From positions 13,801,423 through 13,865,422 of the forward strand of contig OU452223.1 in the NCBI GenBank assembly GCA_911728455.2: a stretch of DNA of 64,000 nt. Direction: 5' to 3'. The stretch comes from Marthasterias glacialis. Taxonomy: Eukaryota; Echinodermata; Asteroidea; Forcipulatida; Asteriidae. Both the position numbers and the translations under genes were made by a program. This document shows positions 20,490-31,799 of the stretch, piece by piece (within the stretch, counting starts at the first letter, position 1; every line of letters starts with the position of its first letter). Under the pieces are notes generated by a model. That model was not told the DNA's origin and did no database searches. It saw only the letters and a program-made list of their open reading frames with translations.

Positions 20490-21440
20490 GCCTGCACTTC
20501 CAAGAGTGAGGCAACCCAACTTGCTCATTTGAGTGACCACCCATCTCCTTTGAGTGACCACCTCTCTTGTCTTAAAGGAAATAATATTGGCAAAAACGTT
20601 AATGTTGTTTCATTTATGAGCTTTTTCTTTGACCTCCATGCATCAACAAGTCACAATTTGGATTGTGTAGATGGAATCATCAGGCATTTGTGTGAGTGCT
20701 GCATTCTTGTCAGTTTCCAGGCTGCATCAATTTGAATTCTTACTAGATCTCTCAGCTCAACAGCCAGGGGAAATACTGATCAATGATGATTGTGAATGGT
20801 CTTTAATACTTACTGTCTATACTTTATGGTTTGGGCCTTATGCTTTGGTTGTATCAGGGAATTATTTAGATGTAGTTGAGGGATTCTAAAGAATGTCATT
20901 ATACTTGGCATATTGCATAGAGCTGTTATGCGTATTATACACTTTTTTATGATGATCCATTGTATTTTACAAATAGATGAAGTTATTGAGTTCCACGTAC
21001 AGTCTGTTCAACATGGTTGATCCCCCATGCTCAACCTAGTGTATCAAACCAATATATCGTTATGTCTGTGTAACAAGGTCGTATCTACTAAAATAGCATT
21101 TACAATAAACATGAGTTAAAGCGATGACTCTCAACCAACCCTATCCTGCCCTGTGTTTTGACTTTAATTAACAACACCATTTATACAAGTTAATGCTTTT
21201 ATAGTGCCTATAATGCTTTTATGTTGGAATAGGCAATAAGAGTTGAATTAAATGCAGTGGTTTAACTGTGCCAAAAAATTTCAACAATGTTTCATTGACT
21301 GTTTTTCTGTGAGCTGTCTGAGAATCACTAGAGGCTGCATCTAGGGAACTATTATTTCAATATGTGGGGGAAATATGACATTAATGTTACCCCAAAATTA
21401 CAAATGTGTGCGGGTTATTTTTACTATGAAATATGCAATA
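20490..21440. other. Spacer, nothing recognised
   Basis: AT-rich sequence with only short frames that lack motifs or conserved splice context. No repeat shared with the rest of the window was noticed. Confidence 0.5.
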
Positions 21441-22000
21441 GGCAAGTCATATGAAATCTCGTCAGTCAGGACGCTCTCGCTTCATTCATAAAATCGAACT
21501 TAAAAATGAGGTCAGTCAAAATATTTGAAATTCTTAAGGGGTGGCAAGGCCAGCATGTTTTAATAAAATTTAAGTTAAATATTCACGTGCAAATTTATGC
21601 TCTCAAATTATGCAGTAGACACTACTCACTGATGCCTTTTTATCCAACTTGAGACAGGATATTAGCTGTATATTGGGGGTAAACAACAGTTTTCTGCAAA
21701 GAAAGATGTCATAGGTATCATCATACAATATGGCATTACTGAAGATGCCTGCTTAATTTTTAAGCCTGAAAACAAGGCAAACACATGAAAGAAAGAAAAA
21801 ATCAAATCCATTTTATCAAATTATGGGTCCATTACCAGGGTTTAAATTTATGCTCTTAAATAACTCAGTAAAGAGCCTACACCGATTCCTTTATATTTAA
21901 CTTGACCCCGGATATTAGCTTCTTGAGGGAAATACTGAGATTTTGGAGGTAAATATGACATTGTCAGTAGCCCTTATAGGCGCAGGTAAAGAAAAAACTT
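21440..22000. repeat. Two diverged tandem copies of a ~250-bp block
   Basis: AAATTTATGCTCT(C/T)AAAT.A..CAGTA, ..GATTCCTTT/GATGCCTTTTTAT and GGATATTAGCT recur near 21593-21668 and 21845-21920. A related phrase (TAGACACTACT..GCCTTTTTAT) appears near 33672. Confidence 0.45.
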
Positions 22001-23325
22001 TAAGCTACAACAACTTAAATTTATTATTTTTTCCCGTTAATTATTATTTGTGTTTTTCGCTTGGTTTTATAATAAAGTTTTGAGGCGGCTGTCAGATTTT
22101 TTTGTTGCGGCAGAATGTGGCCGCCAAATAACCGTCAGATAAACAAAATATCACACCCCATGTGAAAGAACTGTATCAATTTAGAACTAACTGGGGTCGG
22201 TATAATAATTGATCACACTTTCAGGATGATCAGGACTACGATTATTCTGTGGAAATTGTATTTTATTTTCAGATCTTGCTTCAGATTTAAGACTTGGTCA
22301 TCTGTAATACAGACTGTGCAGGTATTTGTCCAATGTAGAGGTACCTTTATATGAACATTAAGTTGGCCGTGAAGAGGGACAATGATGTCTGAAATTCTTG
22401 AACAACAGACATTACGAACTAATGCTCAATTGGTATAATCCCCTCAAAGTTAATTCAGTTCGATCTCGGCACCTATAAAAACATGTGATTTTTTAATTGA
22501 TTGTTAAAATTCCAGCTCAACATTGGTAAACTGACTGAACATTTTTGCACAAATCAAGATACTTGTAATGAAACCAACCAGTGAATTTGTTAGCTCATTT
22601 GGCATTGTTTCATTTGCGAGAAAGCGGTAAAAATGCATTGAGCAATTTTGTTCGCATTTTTATAGATAGGCCTAGAGCTTTCATTTCACCGAAACAAAAA
22701 ACTATTGTTGGAACTTATTTCATTTATTAAATTAAAGAGGTCAACACTTTAGGCAGACCTATTTCAAGGAAACTTTTCTACCATCATTATCTTGATACCA
22801 TGTAAGGTATATGTGAATCTGTGAACATTTATGTTTTTCCTCTTTACAAAAGTGTTGAGCTGGGGTTTTAAATTCTCTGAGAAGATTAAAGCTGCCCCTA
22901 TTCCCACTACAGAGGGCGCTCTTTATCCATTTGTATAAGTGCCCAGGTATACCATGCCGGCCAAGGTTGCTGTTGAAATGACTGATCATTAAGCACAAAG
23001 AAAAATGGTAAATATTATTTTAATGTTATTATAGTAACTAATTTATAACTCGTGTGTGCTTGGCTGACGGAGGAGGAATTGTAGAGCGGTTGCTCGGTCC
23101 GGAAGGGAGCTAAAAACAGCGAAAACACTGACTACTGAAACACGTAAGTTATGTTGATTGCACATTAGAAGCACGCACGACCAAGGCCGAAACAACGACC
23201 TGACTAGACATGTACTTCACTCTGTGTGTATCGAACTGTGATGAAAGTCGGCATGGTCGATGGTGGTTTTGAGCGGCGGCACTGACATATTTTTACTATG
23301 GCCGTATCATCGTTGTTTGCAGTAC
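22001..23325. other. Spacer; possible CpG-richer leader near 23045-23145
   Basis: Mostly AT-rich without a supported gene. The segment 23045-23145 is GC-richer and ends GAAACAC/GTAAGT, the shape of a short first exon with a donor, but nothing downstream joins to it convincingly. Confidence 0.3.
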
Positions 23326-23329
23326 CTAC

Positions 23330-23410
23330 ATTTAAACACAGAAAGGCTAAAATGCCGTATCCGGCTGTCACTTTATATCCGGCTGTCACTTTATATCCAT
23401 GGAATTTAAG
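23330..23410. repeat. Fragment of the 17760/30020 dispersed repeat with an internal duplication
   Basis: GGCTAAAATGCCGTATCCGGCTGTCACTTTATATCC matches GGCTAAAATGTCGTATCCGACTGCCACTCTAATTCC at 30057. The phrase TATCCGGCTGTCACTTTA is tandemly doubled here. Confidence 0.6.
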
Positions 23411-24018
23411 TAAACTTTGATCTTGTCACCCAACGCAAACAGACGATGTGACCATTTTGTACCTCCATGATGTCATTCACTCATCTCTCTCGGGTAATGC
23501 ACACAATCAGTCAGCACATCCAAGAAAGTTTACTGCTACTCGAAACTTTCATGTCCCCACTTTCAGGTGGTTGTCGCAAGAAGACTGCTGGAATAAAGAC
23601 TAGCATAGGAGTCTGACCCTCTCTCGCTGTACAGTGCAACAGCACCCATCATGGCTTCGATGACGTCATTGACATGGGCTTCTAAAATATACCAGCATGG
23701 AGATTTGTCATAAAATTCTACCAAAAGCCTTGGAGTTATCGCACCAGGGGTGGGGGGAGGGGCTTGCAGAAATGTTCTCCAGACGCTTCCAGCAAAGACC
23801 AACCGATCATTTAGGAAAACATTTGCCAAAAAAGTAAGTTTCGATTCGAAAGTGGATGTCTGGTTTTGGAGAATTGGGTTCGTTGGGCAAAGAAGCGGAG
23901 GTAGTCCAGCGTATTGGCACAATGTATGGGGCTAATAATGTAACCATGCTATCTAATGTGGTTCTGAACTGTCAAAGCTGACATAGTGACAGTGACCCTG
24001 ATGGAGCTGTACGAAAAC
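23411..24018. other. Spacer with an unassigned minus-strand frame (23563-23922)
   Basis: A 119-codon minus-strand frame lies here. It has no recognisable domain and the start context is unremarkable, so I do not call it a gene. Confidence 0.3.
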
Positions 24019-24902
24019 TAGTTGCGATAATCGTAACCCTCCATCCTCCCGACGGTCGGAGACCAGAGGTTTACGAGACAAGACTGATACTATCCACGTA
24101 ATGGGCAGTTTTGACCAATTTTTGCCAGACTCGTGATCAGAATCATCCTTTTTTTCCACTTTCCAAAATCCTGACAGACATTCTAAAAACATGGAGTTGA
24201 TCTTATTTGTATGAGACTGTCATCTGGAACCCTTAAAACAACATCATGAAAATATTTGGCAGAAAAAACGATAAAAACTTACCAAAAGACTGACCGAATA
24301 TATCCATAATCCATAGCGGGGCCAACTAGTGATTTTAAACGTCACACTTGCTTGGCTACAACCAATCAGCGTGACCCAACCAAACATGCATCTGGATGAG
24401 CCATGGCCGTCGTGTGCGTATCGGCTTTTCCAGCTTGCAAACTCACCGCCTGTGTGTGTAAGCATCGATCCCTGGACATTGTACATGTACATGTACATGT
24501 ACAATGTATTGTGTACACTTGCATGCTACACGCACACACAGTCAGTGTGTGTGGCTGTGTTGGCGTGAGGAAGCACCACACGGCGGTACTACGAGGTGTG
24601 TAGTTTGTGCACGCACTATGTTCATACGTACATGCATGCTGCTCACACGGTCCGGGGATCGATGCTTACACACACAGGCGGTGAATTTGCAAGCTGGAAA
24701 AGCCGGTACGCACATGACAGCCATGGCTCGTCCGGATGCGTGTTTAGTTGTATATTATGCCAAATATTTTCATGATTTTGTTTTATACAATGTCATACAA
24801 CAAAGATCAACTCCACGTTTTTAGAATGTCTGTCATGATTTTTGTAAGTGTAAAAAAATGGACGAATCTGATAACGAGTTTGGCAAAAACTGGTCAAAAC
24901 TT
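24019..24902. mobile_element. Foldback element, copy 1 (right terminus truncated)
   Basis: The left end TAGTTGCGATAATCGTAACCC matches both ends of the intact copy at 25728-26271. Arms of roughly 400 and 260 bp are inverted: AGCCATGGC..TTTTCCAGCTTGCAAA..GTGTGTAAGCATCGATCC on the left is mirrored at 24650-24735, and CATGGAGTTGATC..ATGAAAATATTTGGC on the left is mirrored at 24750-24830. Near the middle is a perfect 32-bp palindrome (24476-24507, ACATTGTACATGTACA then its mirror). The right arm stops matching after GGTCAAAACTT (24902), so the outer ~100 bp of the right end is lost. It encodes no protein. Confidence 0.8.
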
Positions 24903-25324
24903 CTGGTTAGCGCAATCCAAGCGATAAACTACCACTGGCTCTCTGCTGCAAACACACGGGGCGGGTTAGTAGGAGCAGGCCGCTGCTGGTCAAAAAAACA
25001 AACAGAAAACTTGACTTTGAAACAGAACTTTTGTCATTTGAGATTTATAATGGAACTTTGTTTGTTGGAGATTTGTAATTGAACTTTGTTTGTTATTACC
25101 CTCTTAATCTTTCAAGGGGCTGCGTTTTTATTGTGTTATTACTTTGGACTAAGATGTGCTAGTTTCAATTCAACTTGGAGAGGGATGTAATAGGCTAAGT
25201 GCATTATTCAATAAAACACCCGCAAGTGCATTATGGGTAAAAGCACATGAACAATTTGGGACAGAAATAAATACACATTGATTATACAGCAGAAGTTACG
25301 TTTTGCTTGCTTCCCTTTAATCAC
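24903..25324. other. Spacer, nothing recognised
   Basis: No supported frame. A TGGAACTTTGTTTGTT phrase is repeated in tandem near 25050-25093. Confidence 0.5.
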
Positions 25325-25553
25325 TCCAGTGTCATGCTTGTCCAGATCCTGACAACATTAGGGAAGATGTTGCTATTCTAACACTCTTGTTTTCCCTCTT
25401 TGACAGCCCTGTGTACAAAAATCCCTTGCAGATGTGTTTAAAGGGTATTTGCAGCATCACCGCTACCTTGTCATTTCTGGGTTGAAAATGTTGTTAGATG
25501 TCCAAGAATTTTGATTTTTTGATGCAAGACTACTGGAGATAACTCACAGGTAA
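25325..25553 (+). repeat. Repeated exon-like module, copy A
   Basis: Intron-like TTTTCCCTCTTTGACAG leads to a frame with LQHHRYLVISGLKMLLDVQEF, a stop, DARLLEI and a CTCACAG/GTAAAAAC donor. It is homologous to copies at 31094, 31572 and 37555. A shared frame across copies (E..F.GH.EHHRLL..SGLKMLLD) suggests decayed exons. The protein is not recognised. Confidence 0.55.
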
Positions 25554-25589
25554 AAACATTTTTTTTCACAACCTTTATAATTGGAGTTA

Positions 25590-28500
25590 TGGAGTTAATT
25601 TGCAAGCCACCTATTTTGTGCTAAAAGTTTAAGGGCCAAGAACCACAAATTTTCTATTACCCCCTCCCCCAGAAAAAAAGTTTTGGACCAAAAATTCATA
25701 GTTGTTCATGGTTGTTACCGAAATATCTAGTTGCAATAATCATTACCCTAAATCCTCCCGACGGTCAGAGACCGGAGGATTACGACCCAGGACGGGTATT
25801 ATCCATGTAAATAGAAGTTTTGACCAGTTTTTGCCAAACTCGTGATCAGATTTGTCCATTTTTTTCCACTTTCAAAAACCATGACAAACATTCTAAAAAC
25901 ATGGAGTTGATCATTGTATGACAACCCCATCTGGAACCCTTAAAACAAAATCATGAAAATATTTGGCACAAAAAAACGACAAAAACTTACCAAAAGACTG
26001 ACCAAAATATCCATTGACCACATCCATTGACTACAACTAATCAGCGTGACCCAACTAAACACGCATCCGGACGAGCCATGGCTGTCATGTGCGTATCGGC
26101 TTTTCCAGCTAGCAAACTCAGCGCCTGTGTGTGTAAGCATCGATCCTTGGACCGTGTGAGCAGCATGCAGGTACGTATGAACTGCCCACAACGTCGATAA
26201 TATCAATCTTGTCTCGTAACCCTGCGGTTTCCGACCGGCGGGAGGATGGAGGGTTACGATTATCGCAACTACGAAATATCCACCATTTTCAGCTGAAACC
26301 TTAAGGTCCAAAAACCAGAAATATTCCATTATCTCCCCGCCCCCCCCCCAAAAAAAAAAAAAAACCTTGGAGATTTGGACAAAAATTTCAATGTCGTTTT
26401 TTGCTCTGCCAAGTCAAGAGGGCATATCTTCCGGTACCTAAGCTATAATTTGCAAGCCCTGATCTGCACTTAGTTCCGGAAATATCAACCATTTTTCGGC
26501 TGGAACTTTCAGGGCCCAAAACAACAAATTTTCCGTTAATAACAAATTTTCCCCTTTAAAAAATTGGAGTTTGGGATTTAAATTTCAAAGTCATTTTCGC
26601 TCTACCAAGTCAAAAGGGTATATCTCCCTTACCAGCGCCCTAATTTGTTAGCCCAGATCTGCCTTAGTTCGGGAAATATCCACCATTTTTGGGCTGAATC
26701 TTTTAGGGCTAAAAACAACAATTTTTTTTTCATTAACACCCTGAATTTGTTTTTTTGAGTTTTTGACCAAAATGTTTAATTTGTTTTCGCACTACCAAGT
26801 CAAGAGGGCATATCCCTCAGTACCAACAATCTAATTTGCAAACCCAGATCTGCCTAAGTTTGGGAAATATCCACCATTTTAGGGCTGAAACTTTTACTGC
26901 CAAAAACCACAAATTTCTTTTACCACCCCCTGAAAAAGCAGGAGTTTTGGACCAAAATTTTGAAAGTTGTTTTTGCTCTACCAAGTCAAGAGGGCCTATC
27001 CTTCGGTACCAGTGCTCTAATTTGCATGCTACGATCTGCTTTAGTTCGGGAAATATCCACCATTTTTCAGCTGAAACATTTGGGGCAAAAAACCAGAAAT
27101 TTTCCATTACCCCGCTCCCCCTTATAAAATTGGATGTTTGGACCAAAAGTCGTTTTCGCTCTACCAAGTCAAGAGGGCATATATCTCCCGGTACCAACAC
27201 CCTAATTTTGCAAGCCCCAATCTGCCTTAGTTCGGGATATATCTGCTATTTTTCGGCTGGACCTTTTAAGGCCGAAGAAAAAAGAAATTTCCCACTTCTC
27301 CCCTCCCTAAAAAAATTGGAGTTTTGGGCCAAAATTTCAAAGTCTTTTTTGCTCTACCAAAAACAAGAGGGCAAGAATTTTCCATTGCCCCCAATAAAAA
27401 AATTGTGACTTTTAGACCAATATTTCAAAGTTGTTTTCGCTCTTCTAAGTCAAGATTGCATATTCCCCAGTACCAGGGCTCTAACTTTCAAGTGCGAATT
27501 TTTTGGCCCAAACTATTAGTTCCAAAAACCACAAATTTTGCTGTAACCCCACTTCGAACATTGGAGTTTTGGACCAAAATTTCAAAGTCATTTTCGCTTT
27601 ACCAAGTCAAGTGGGCTTCTCCCCCGGTACCAGCACTCTAATTTGCAAGCCCAGATCTGCCTTAGTTCGGAAAGTGTCCATCATTTTTTAGCCCAAACTT
27701 TTAGGTCCAAAAAACCATAAATACCCCCGGTACCAGAGCTGTAATTTGCAAGCCCAGATCTGCCTTATTTCTTGAAGAATCCACCATTTTTTGGCCCAAA
27801 CTTTTAGGTCCAAATAATCCAAAGTTTGCAGTTACCTCACTTCAAAAATTTTTAGTTTTTGACCAAATTTCAAGATTGTTTTCCTTCTACCAAGTCAAGC
27901 GGGCATATCGCTCATTACCAGCGCTCTTATTTTCCAGCCGGGATCTGCCTTTGTTCAGAGAGTATCCACCATTTTTCAGCCCAAACCTTGAGGTCCTAAA
28001 AAACCCAAAAATTTTTGCTGTTACACCACCTCAAAAATTGGAGTTTTGGACCAAACTTTCCAAGTTGTTTTCGCTCTACCAAGTCAAGCGTACATATCGC
28101 TCTGTACCAGCGCTCTTATTTGCAAGCCCAGATCTGCCTTATTTCGGGAAGTATCCAGCTTTTTTCGGCCCAAACTTTAAGGTCAAAAAAATCCATAATT
28201 TGCTGTTACCCCACCTCAAAAAATTGCAGTTTGGGACCAAAATTTCAAAGTTGTTTTCCCTCTACCAAGTGAAGCGGGCATATTGCTCGGTACCAGCGCT
28301 CTTATTTGCTAGCCTAATCTGCCTTGATTAGGGAAGTATCCACCATTTTTCGGCCCAAACTTTTAGGTCCAAAAACCCACAAATTTTGCTACCGCACTTC
28401 AAAAAGTTGGAGTTTTGGACCAAACTTTCAAAGTTGTTTTCGCTCTACCAAGTCAAGCGGGCATATCACTCGGTACCAGCACTCTAACTTGCAAGTCCAG

Positions 28501-29835
28501 ATCTGCCTTAGTTCGGGAAGTATCCAACATTTTTCAGCCCAAACCTTTAGGTCCAAAAAATCAAAAATTTGCTGTTACCACACCTCAAAATTGCAGTTTT
28601 GGACCAAAATTTCAAAAACGTTTTCGTTCTACCAAGTCAAGTGGGCATATGCCCTGGTACCAGCGCTTTAAATTGCAAGCCCAGATCTGCCTTAGTTCGT
28701 GAAGTATCCACCATTTTTCGACCCAAACTTTTAGGTCCAAAAAACCCAAAATTTGCTGTTACACTGCCTTAAAAAATTTGAATTTTGGACCAAACTTTCA
28801 AAAAATGTTTTTGCTTTATCAAGTCAAGCGGGCATATCGCTCGGTACCAGCGTTCTTATTTGATAGTCGGGATCTGCCTTAGTTCAGGAAATATCAAGCA
28901 TTTTTTGGCCCATACTTTTAGTTCCAAAAAACCACAAATTTTGCTGTAACCCCACTTCAAAAAATTGGAGTTTTGGACCACAAATTCAAAGTCATTTTCG
29001 CTCTACCAAGTCAAGTGGGCATATCCCTTGGTACCAGCGCTCTTATTTGCAAGCCCAGATCTACCTGAATTTGGGAAACATCCACCATTTTTGGCCAAAA
29101 CTTTTAGGTCCAAAAAACCACACATTTGCTGTTACCCCACTTCAAAAATTTAGAGTTTTGGACCAAAATTTAAAGGTCGTTTTTGCTCTATTTAGTCAAG
29201 AGGGCATATCGCTCGGTACCAGCGCTCTTATTTGCATATCCGGATTTGCCTTAGTTCAGTAAATGTCCACCATTTTTCATCTGAAAAATTTCAGGGCCAA
29301 AACCACAAATTTTCCATTACCCATAGTAAAAACAATTGGAGTTTTGGACCATAATTTCAAAGTTGTTTTTGCTCTACTAAGTCAAGAGGCGATATATCTC
29401 GCTGTACCAGCGCTATAATTTGCAAGCCCTTATTTGGCTTAGTTCAGGAAATATCTGTCATTTTTCGGCTTTAACTGTTTGGGCATAAAACCAAACATTC
29501 TCCTTTACCACCCCCCCCCCATAAAATAACCCTGAGTTTTTGACCAAGCGTTCAAAGTTGTTTCGTCCTACTGAGTCAAGATGACAAATCCCTTGTTACC
29601 AGTGCTCTATTTTGCAAGCCCTTATCTGGCTTAGTTCAGGAAATACCAGCCAATTTTCGGCTTTAACTTTAAGGCATAAAACCAAACATTTTTTTTTGTT
29701 ACTCCCCCCCCCCCATAAAATAAATCGAGTTTTGGACCAAAACTTCAAAGTCGTTATTACTCCACCAAGTCAAGAGGGCTTATCCCCCGGTACCAGCCGT
29801 CTAAACTTCAGTATTAGACCAACTACATGGGATGC
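25590..29835 (+). repeat. ~187-bp satellite array, about 19-20 units
   Basis: Landmarks GGTACCAG(C/A)(G/A)CTCT, AATTTGCAAGCCCAGATCTGCC, GAAATATCCACCATTTTT, AGTTTTGGACCAAAATTTCAAAG and CTCTACCAAGTCAAG recur every 180-190 bp. Units are diverged, with short C-runs and A-runs at one place in each. A transposon splits the array at 25728-26271. Long overlapping plus-strand frames (for example 27876-28331, with repeated FSLYQVKRAY and SVPALLFAS) arise because stop codons are scarce in these frames. They change frame from unit to unit and are not taken as genes. Confidence 0.92.
25728..26271. mobile_element. 544-bp foldback transposon with 9-bp target duplication (Mutator-like by size)
   Basis: The element starts TAGTTGCAATAATC and ends GATTATCGCAACTA, with terminal inverted repeats of roughly 75 bp (CCCTAAATCCTCCCGACGGTC on the left; the mirror, GGCGGGAGGATGGAGGG, on the right). 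It is flanked by CGAAATATC on both sides (25719-25727 and 26272-26280). The target is the GAAATATCC of the 187-bp satellite, and the satellite resumes on the right at its next bases. A 9-bp duplication and long TIRs fit non-autonomous Mutator-like elements. No transposase is present. Confidence 0.85.
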
Positions 29836-29936
29836 TGTACTCCTTTTCAATTTTTTTTTTACTGTAATGGTCGTACTTCTAGGGCCCCAGGGAAGCATGT
29901 TGGTGTATGCTGTGATGAAATCGATTGACTATGACT

Positions 29937-30842
29937 GTGTGATACCCTGTTCCAAAAAATTGCCCAAATTACAATTACAACAAAGACAATATAATTGCTG
30001 AAAATCACCTTCTGGCTTCTCAAGATATAAAAGATGAAATAGCAGGCACTTAATTGGGCTAAAATGTCGTATCCGACTGCCACTCTAATTCCATGATTAA
30101 TTTAGGTAAAACTCTATCCTCACCTATCTGGAACGGGTGAAAAAAACATTGCAAAAATATGTCCAAAAAGTGGTTGATGGATACAAAAACTTTCCCTTAA
30201 CTTTACTTTACGATCCCAGGCCTTAATTATAAGAAACATGAGGCCGATGGCCTCGGTTAAGATCAAGGCCTGCGATCCTCTTCTGTCCTCCAAATCGATG
30301 TTTTTTAAGCCCAAAGCAAAACCATCCAGCCATTAGGTTCACTTTCTTACTGAACGGTCATGTGACACTACATTATCATCAACAACTGTTTCCTCATAAT
30401 GTAAAAGGTTGTATCATCACTGATGCCCTGAGTTGAGTATTGTTTTGTACAGTCAAGGCAGGATACCAGCTGTGGAGTGTCAATGACCCCCCCCCCCCCC
30501 CCCGACAATGAATACAGAGAGAGCATGTTTTAAACAGCCACTACTACACGGCTGGTATCCTATGTTGACTGTACAAAAACAATGTAACTCATCTCAGGGC
30601 ATCAGCGAACATGCAATCTGCGTAGTGAATACAACTTTTGACATGAGAAATTAGTCATTGATGAATAACCAAATCCCAAATTTAAAGGTTGCATGGCGGG
30701 CCCTAATTTTACTTTGGGTTTCAAAAACATCGATTTGGAGGACAAGAATTGATTGTAAGTACAATTAAGTGCCTGTTATTTCTTCTTTGATATCTTTGTT
30801 GAATCTTCGTCATGGGCAATTTGTTTTAATAGGGTATCACAC
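29937..30842. mobile_element. ~906-bp foldback element with TIR GTGTGATACCCT
   Basis: Ends GTGTGATACCCT and AGGGTATCACAC are perfect inverses. Inner inverted pairs include CAGGCACTTAATTGGG with its mirror near 30765, CATCGATTTGG-type phrases at 30290/30728, and GATGCCCTGAGTTGAG..TTGTACAGTCAAGGCAGGATACCAGC at 30420-30472 with its mirror at 30551-30604. The loop contains a C homopolymer of about 18 bases (near 30486). No flanking target duplication is obvious. No protein is encoded. Confidence 0.75.
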
Positions 30843-31093
30843 CGGCATATCAAATTACCTTCATTACAGTGTATACCCCCAATGGTTCACATGAGTGATA
30901 GTATACCCATCCAAGTCACCAAAAAAGGAACTACCCAGTTACTGGGTCTACTTCAGTATGTTTCTCATTCATTGTAGTTTTGCCATGGCCAAAACAAACC
31001 TCCTAAAACGGATGTTAGTCTTTGTTAGTGCCAGCATAATGCCATAATTCAAATGTTTTGCCCACATGGAAATGTTGCCAGAGAGCCCTTGCT

Positions 31094-31336
31094 TAGGGCT
31101 TACCGACATTGTCACACTTATCCAAATCCTTACAATATTAAGAGGATATGACAGTTCTTAACTCTTGTTTTCACTCTTTGACAGCTCTGTGAACAAATAT
31201 CCCATTGAACGTGTGTTAGAAGGGCATTGGGAGCAGCAGCATCACCGCTTACTAAATGATTCAGGGCTGAAGATGCTGATTGAAGGCTGGGAAAGTTTGT
31301 TTAATGGATGCAGGACTGCTGGACCTACCTGCAGGT
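31094..31336 (+). repeat. Repeated exon-like module, copy B (open frame)
   Basis: After TTTTCACTCTTTGACAG the frame SVNKYPIERVLEGHWEQQHH, then RLLNDSGLKMLIEGWE, runs open to a CCTACCTGCAG/GTAAAATC donor at 31333. This is the best preserved of four copies. No family is recognised. Confidence 0.55.
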
Positions 31337-31571
31337 AAAATCAATTTTTCTACTGCCATTATTTCTGGATTTATGAACAGGAGGCTATCGACGTGTTCGG
31401 AGCAGGTCTGTTTTTCGATTCATTGCAGCACCCTTGTTGGGTCATTGTTTACGTACACACACAGCCATGTAAATATTTGAACTCCTGGGGGTGGCCTCAT
31501 TCTCTGGCCCATTGTATCCTCCCTGTTTATCCCTCAACCCTAGACTACACATTGCCAGAGAGCCCTTGAGT

Positions 31572-31795
31572 AAGACATTCCAACAGTGGCACATTTGTCC
31601 AGATCCTTGCAACATTTGGGAAGATATTGCCATTCTAAAAGTCTTGTTTTCCCTCTCTGACAGCTCTGTGTGCAAAACATTCTGTTGAACATGCATTTGA
31701 AGGGCATTTGGAGCATTACTGCTTACTCAACATTTTCAGGGTGAAGATGTTATTGGATTGTCAGAAATTTGATGTTCGGATGCAAGACTGCTGGA
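31572..31795 (+). repeat. Repeated exon-like module, copy C
   Basis: TTTTCCCTCTCTGACAG precedes SVEHAFEGHLEHYCLLNIFR, then VKMLLDCQKFDVRMQDCWS and a stop. It is homologous to copies A, B and D and lies about 480 bp after B, so B and C are a local tandem duplication. Confidence 0.55.
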
Positions 31796-31799
31796 GCTA

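Noticed and set aside
23563..23922. 119-codon minus-strand frame
   Set aside because: No recognisable domain or splice context, and one frame of this length is expected by chance in a window this size.
24244..24824. MYMYMYMY and HTHTH-rich frames on both strands
   Set aside because: They arise from the TACATG palindrome and CA/GT runs inside the foldback element.
26836..28772. Overlapping plus-strand frames with FSLYQVK, VVFALPSQ and PALLFAS repeats
   Set aside because: They follow the 187-bp satellite units, move between frames because the unit length varies, and show no domain.
30480..30510. Homopolymer C and G runs (also near 20205, 26341, 29510, 29705 and 31865)
   Set aside because: Simple homopolymers; possible sequencing-error sites, not functional features.
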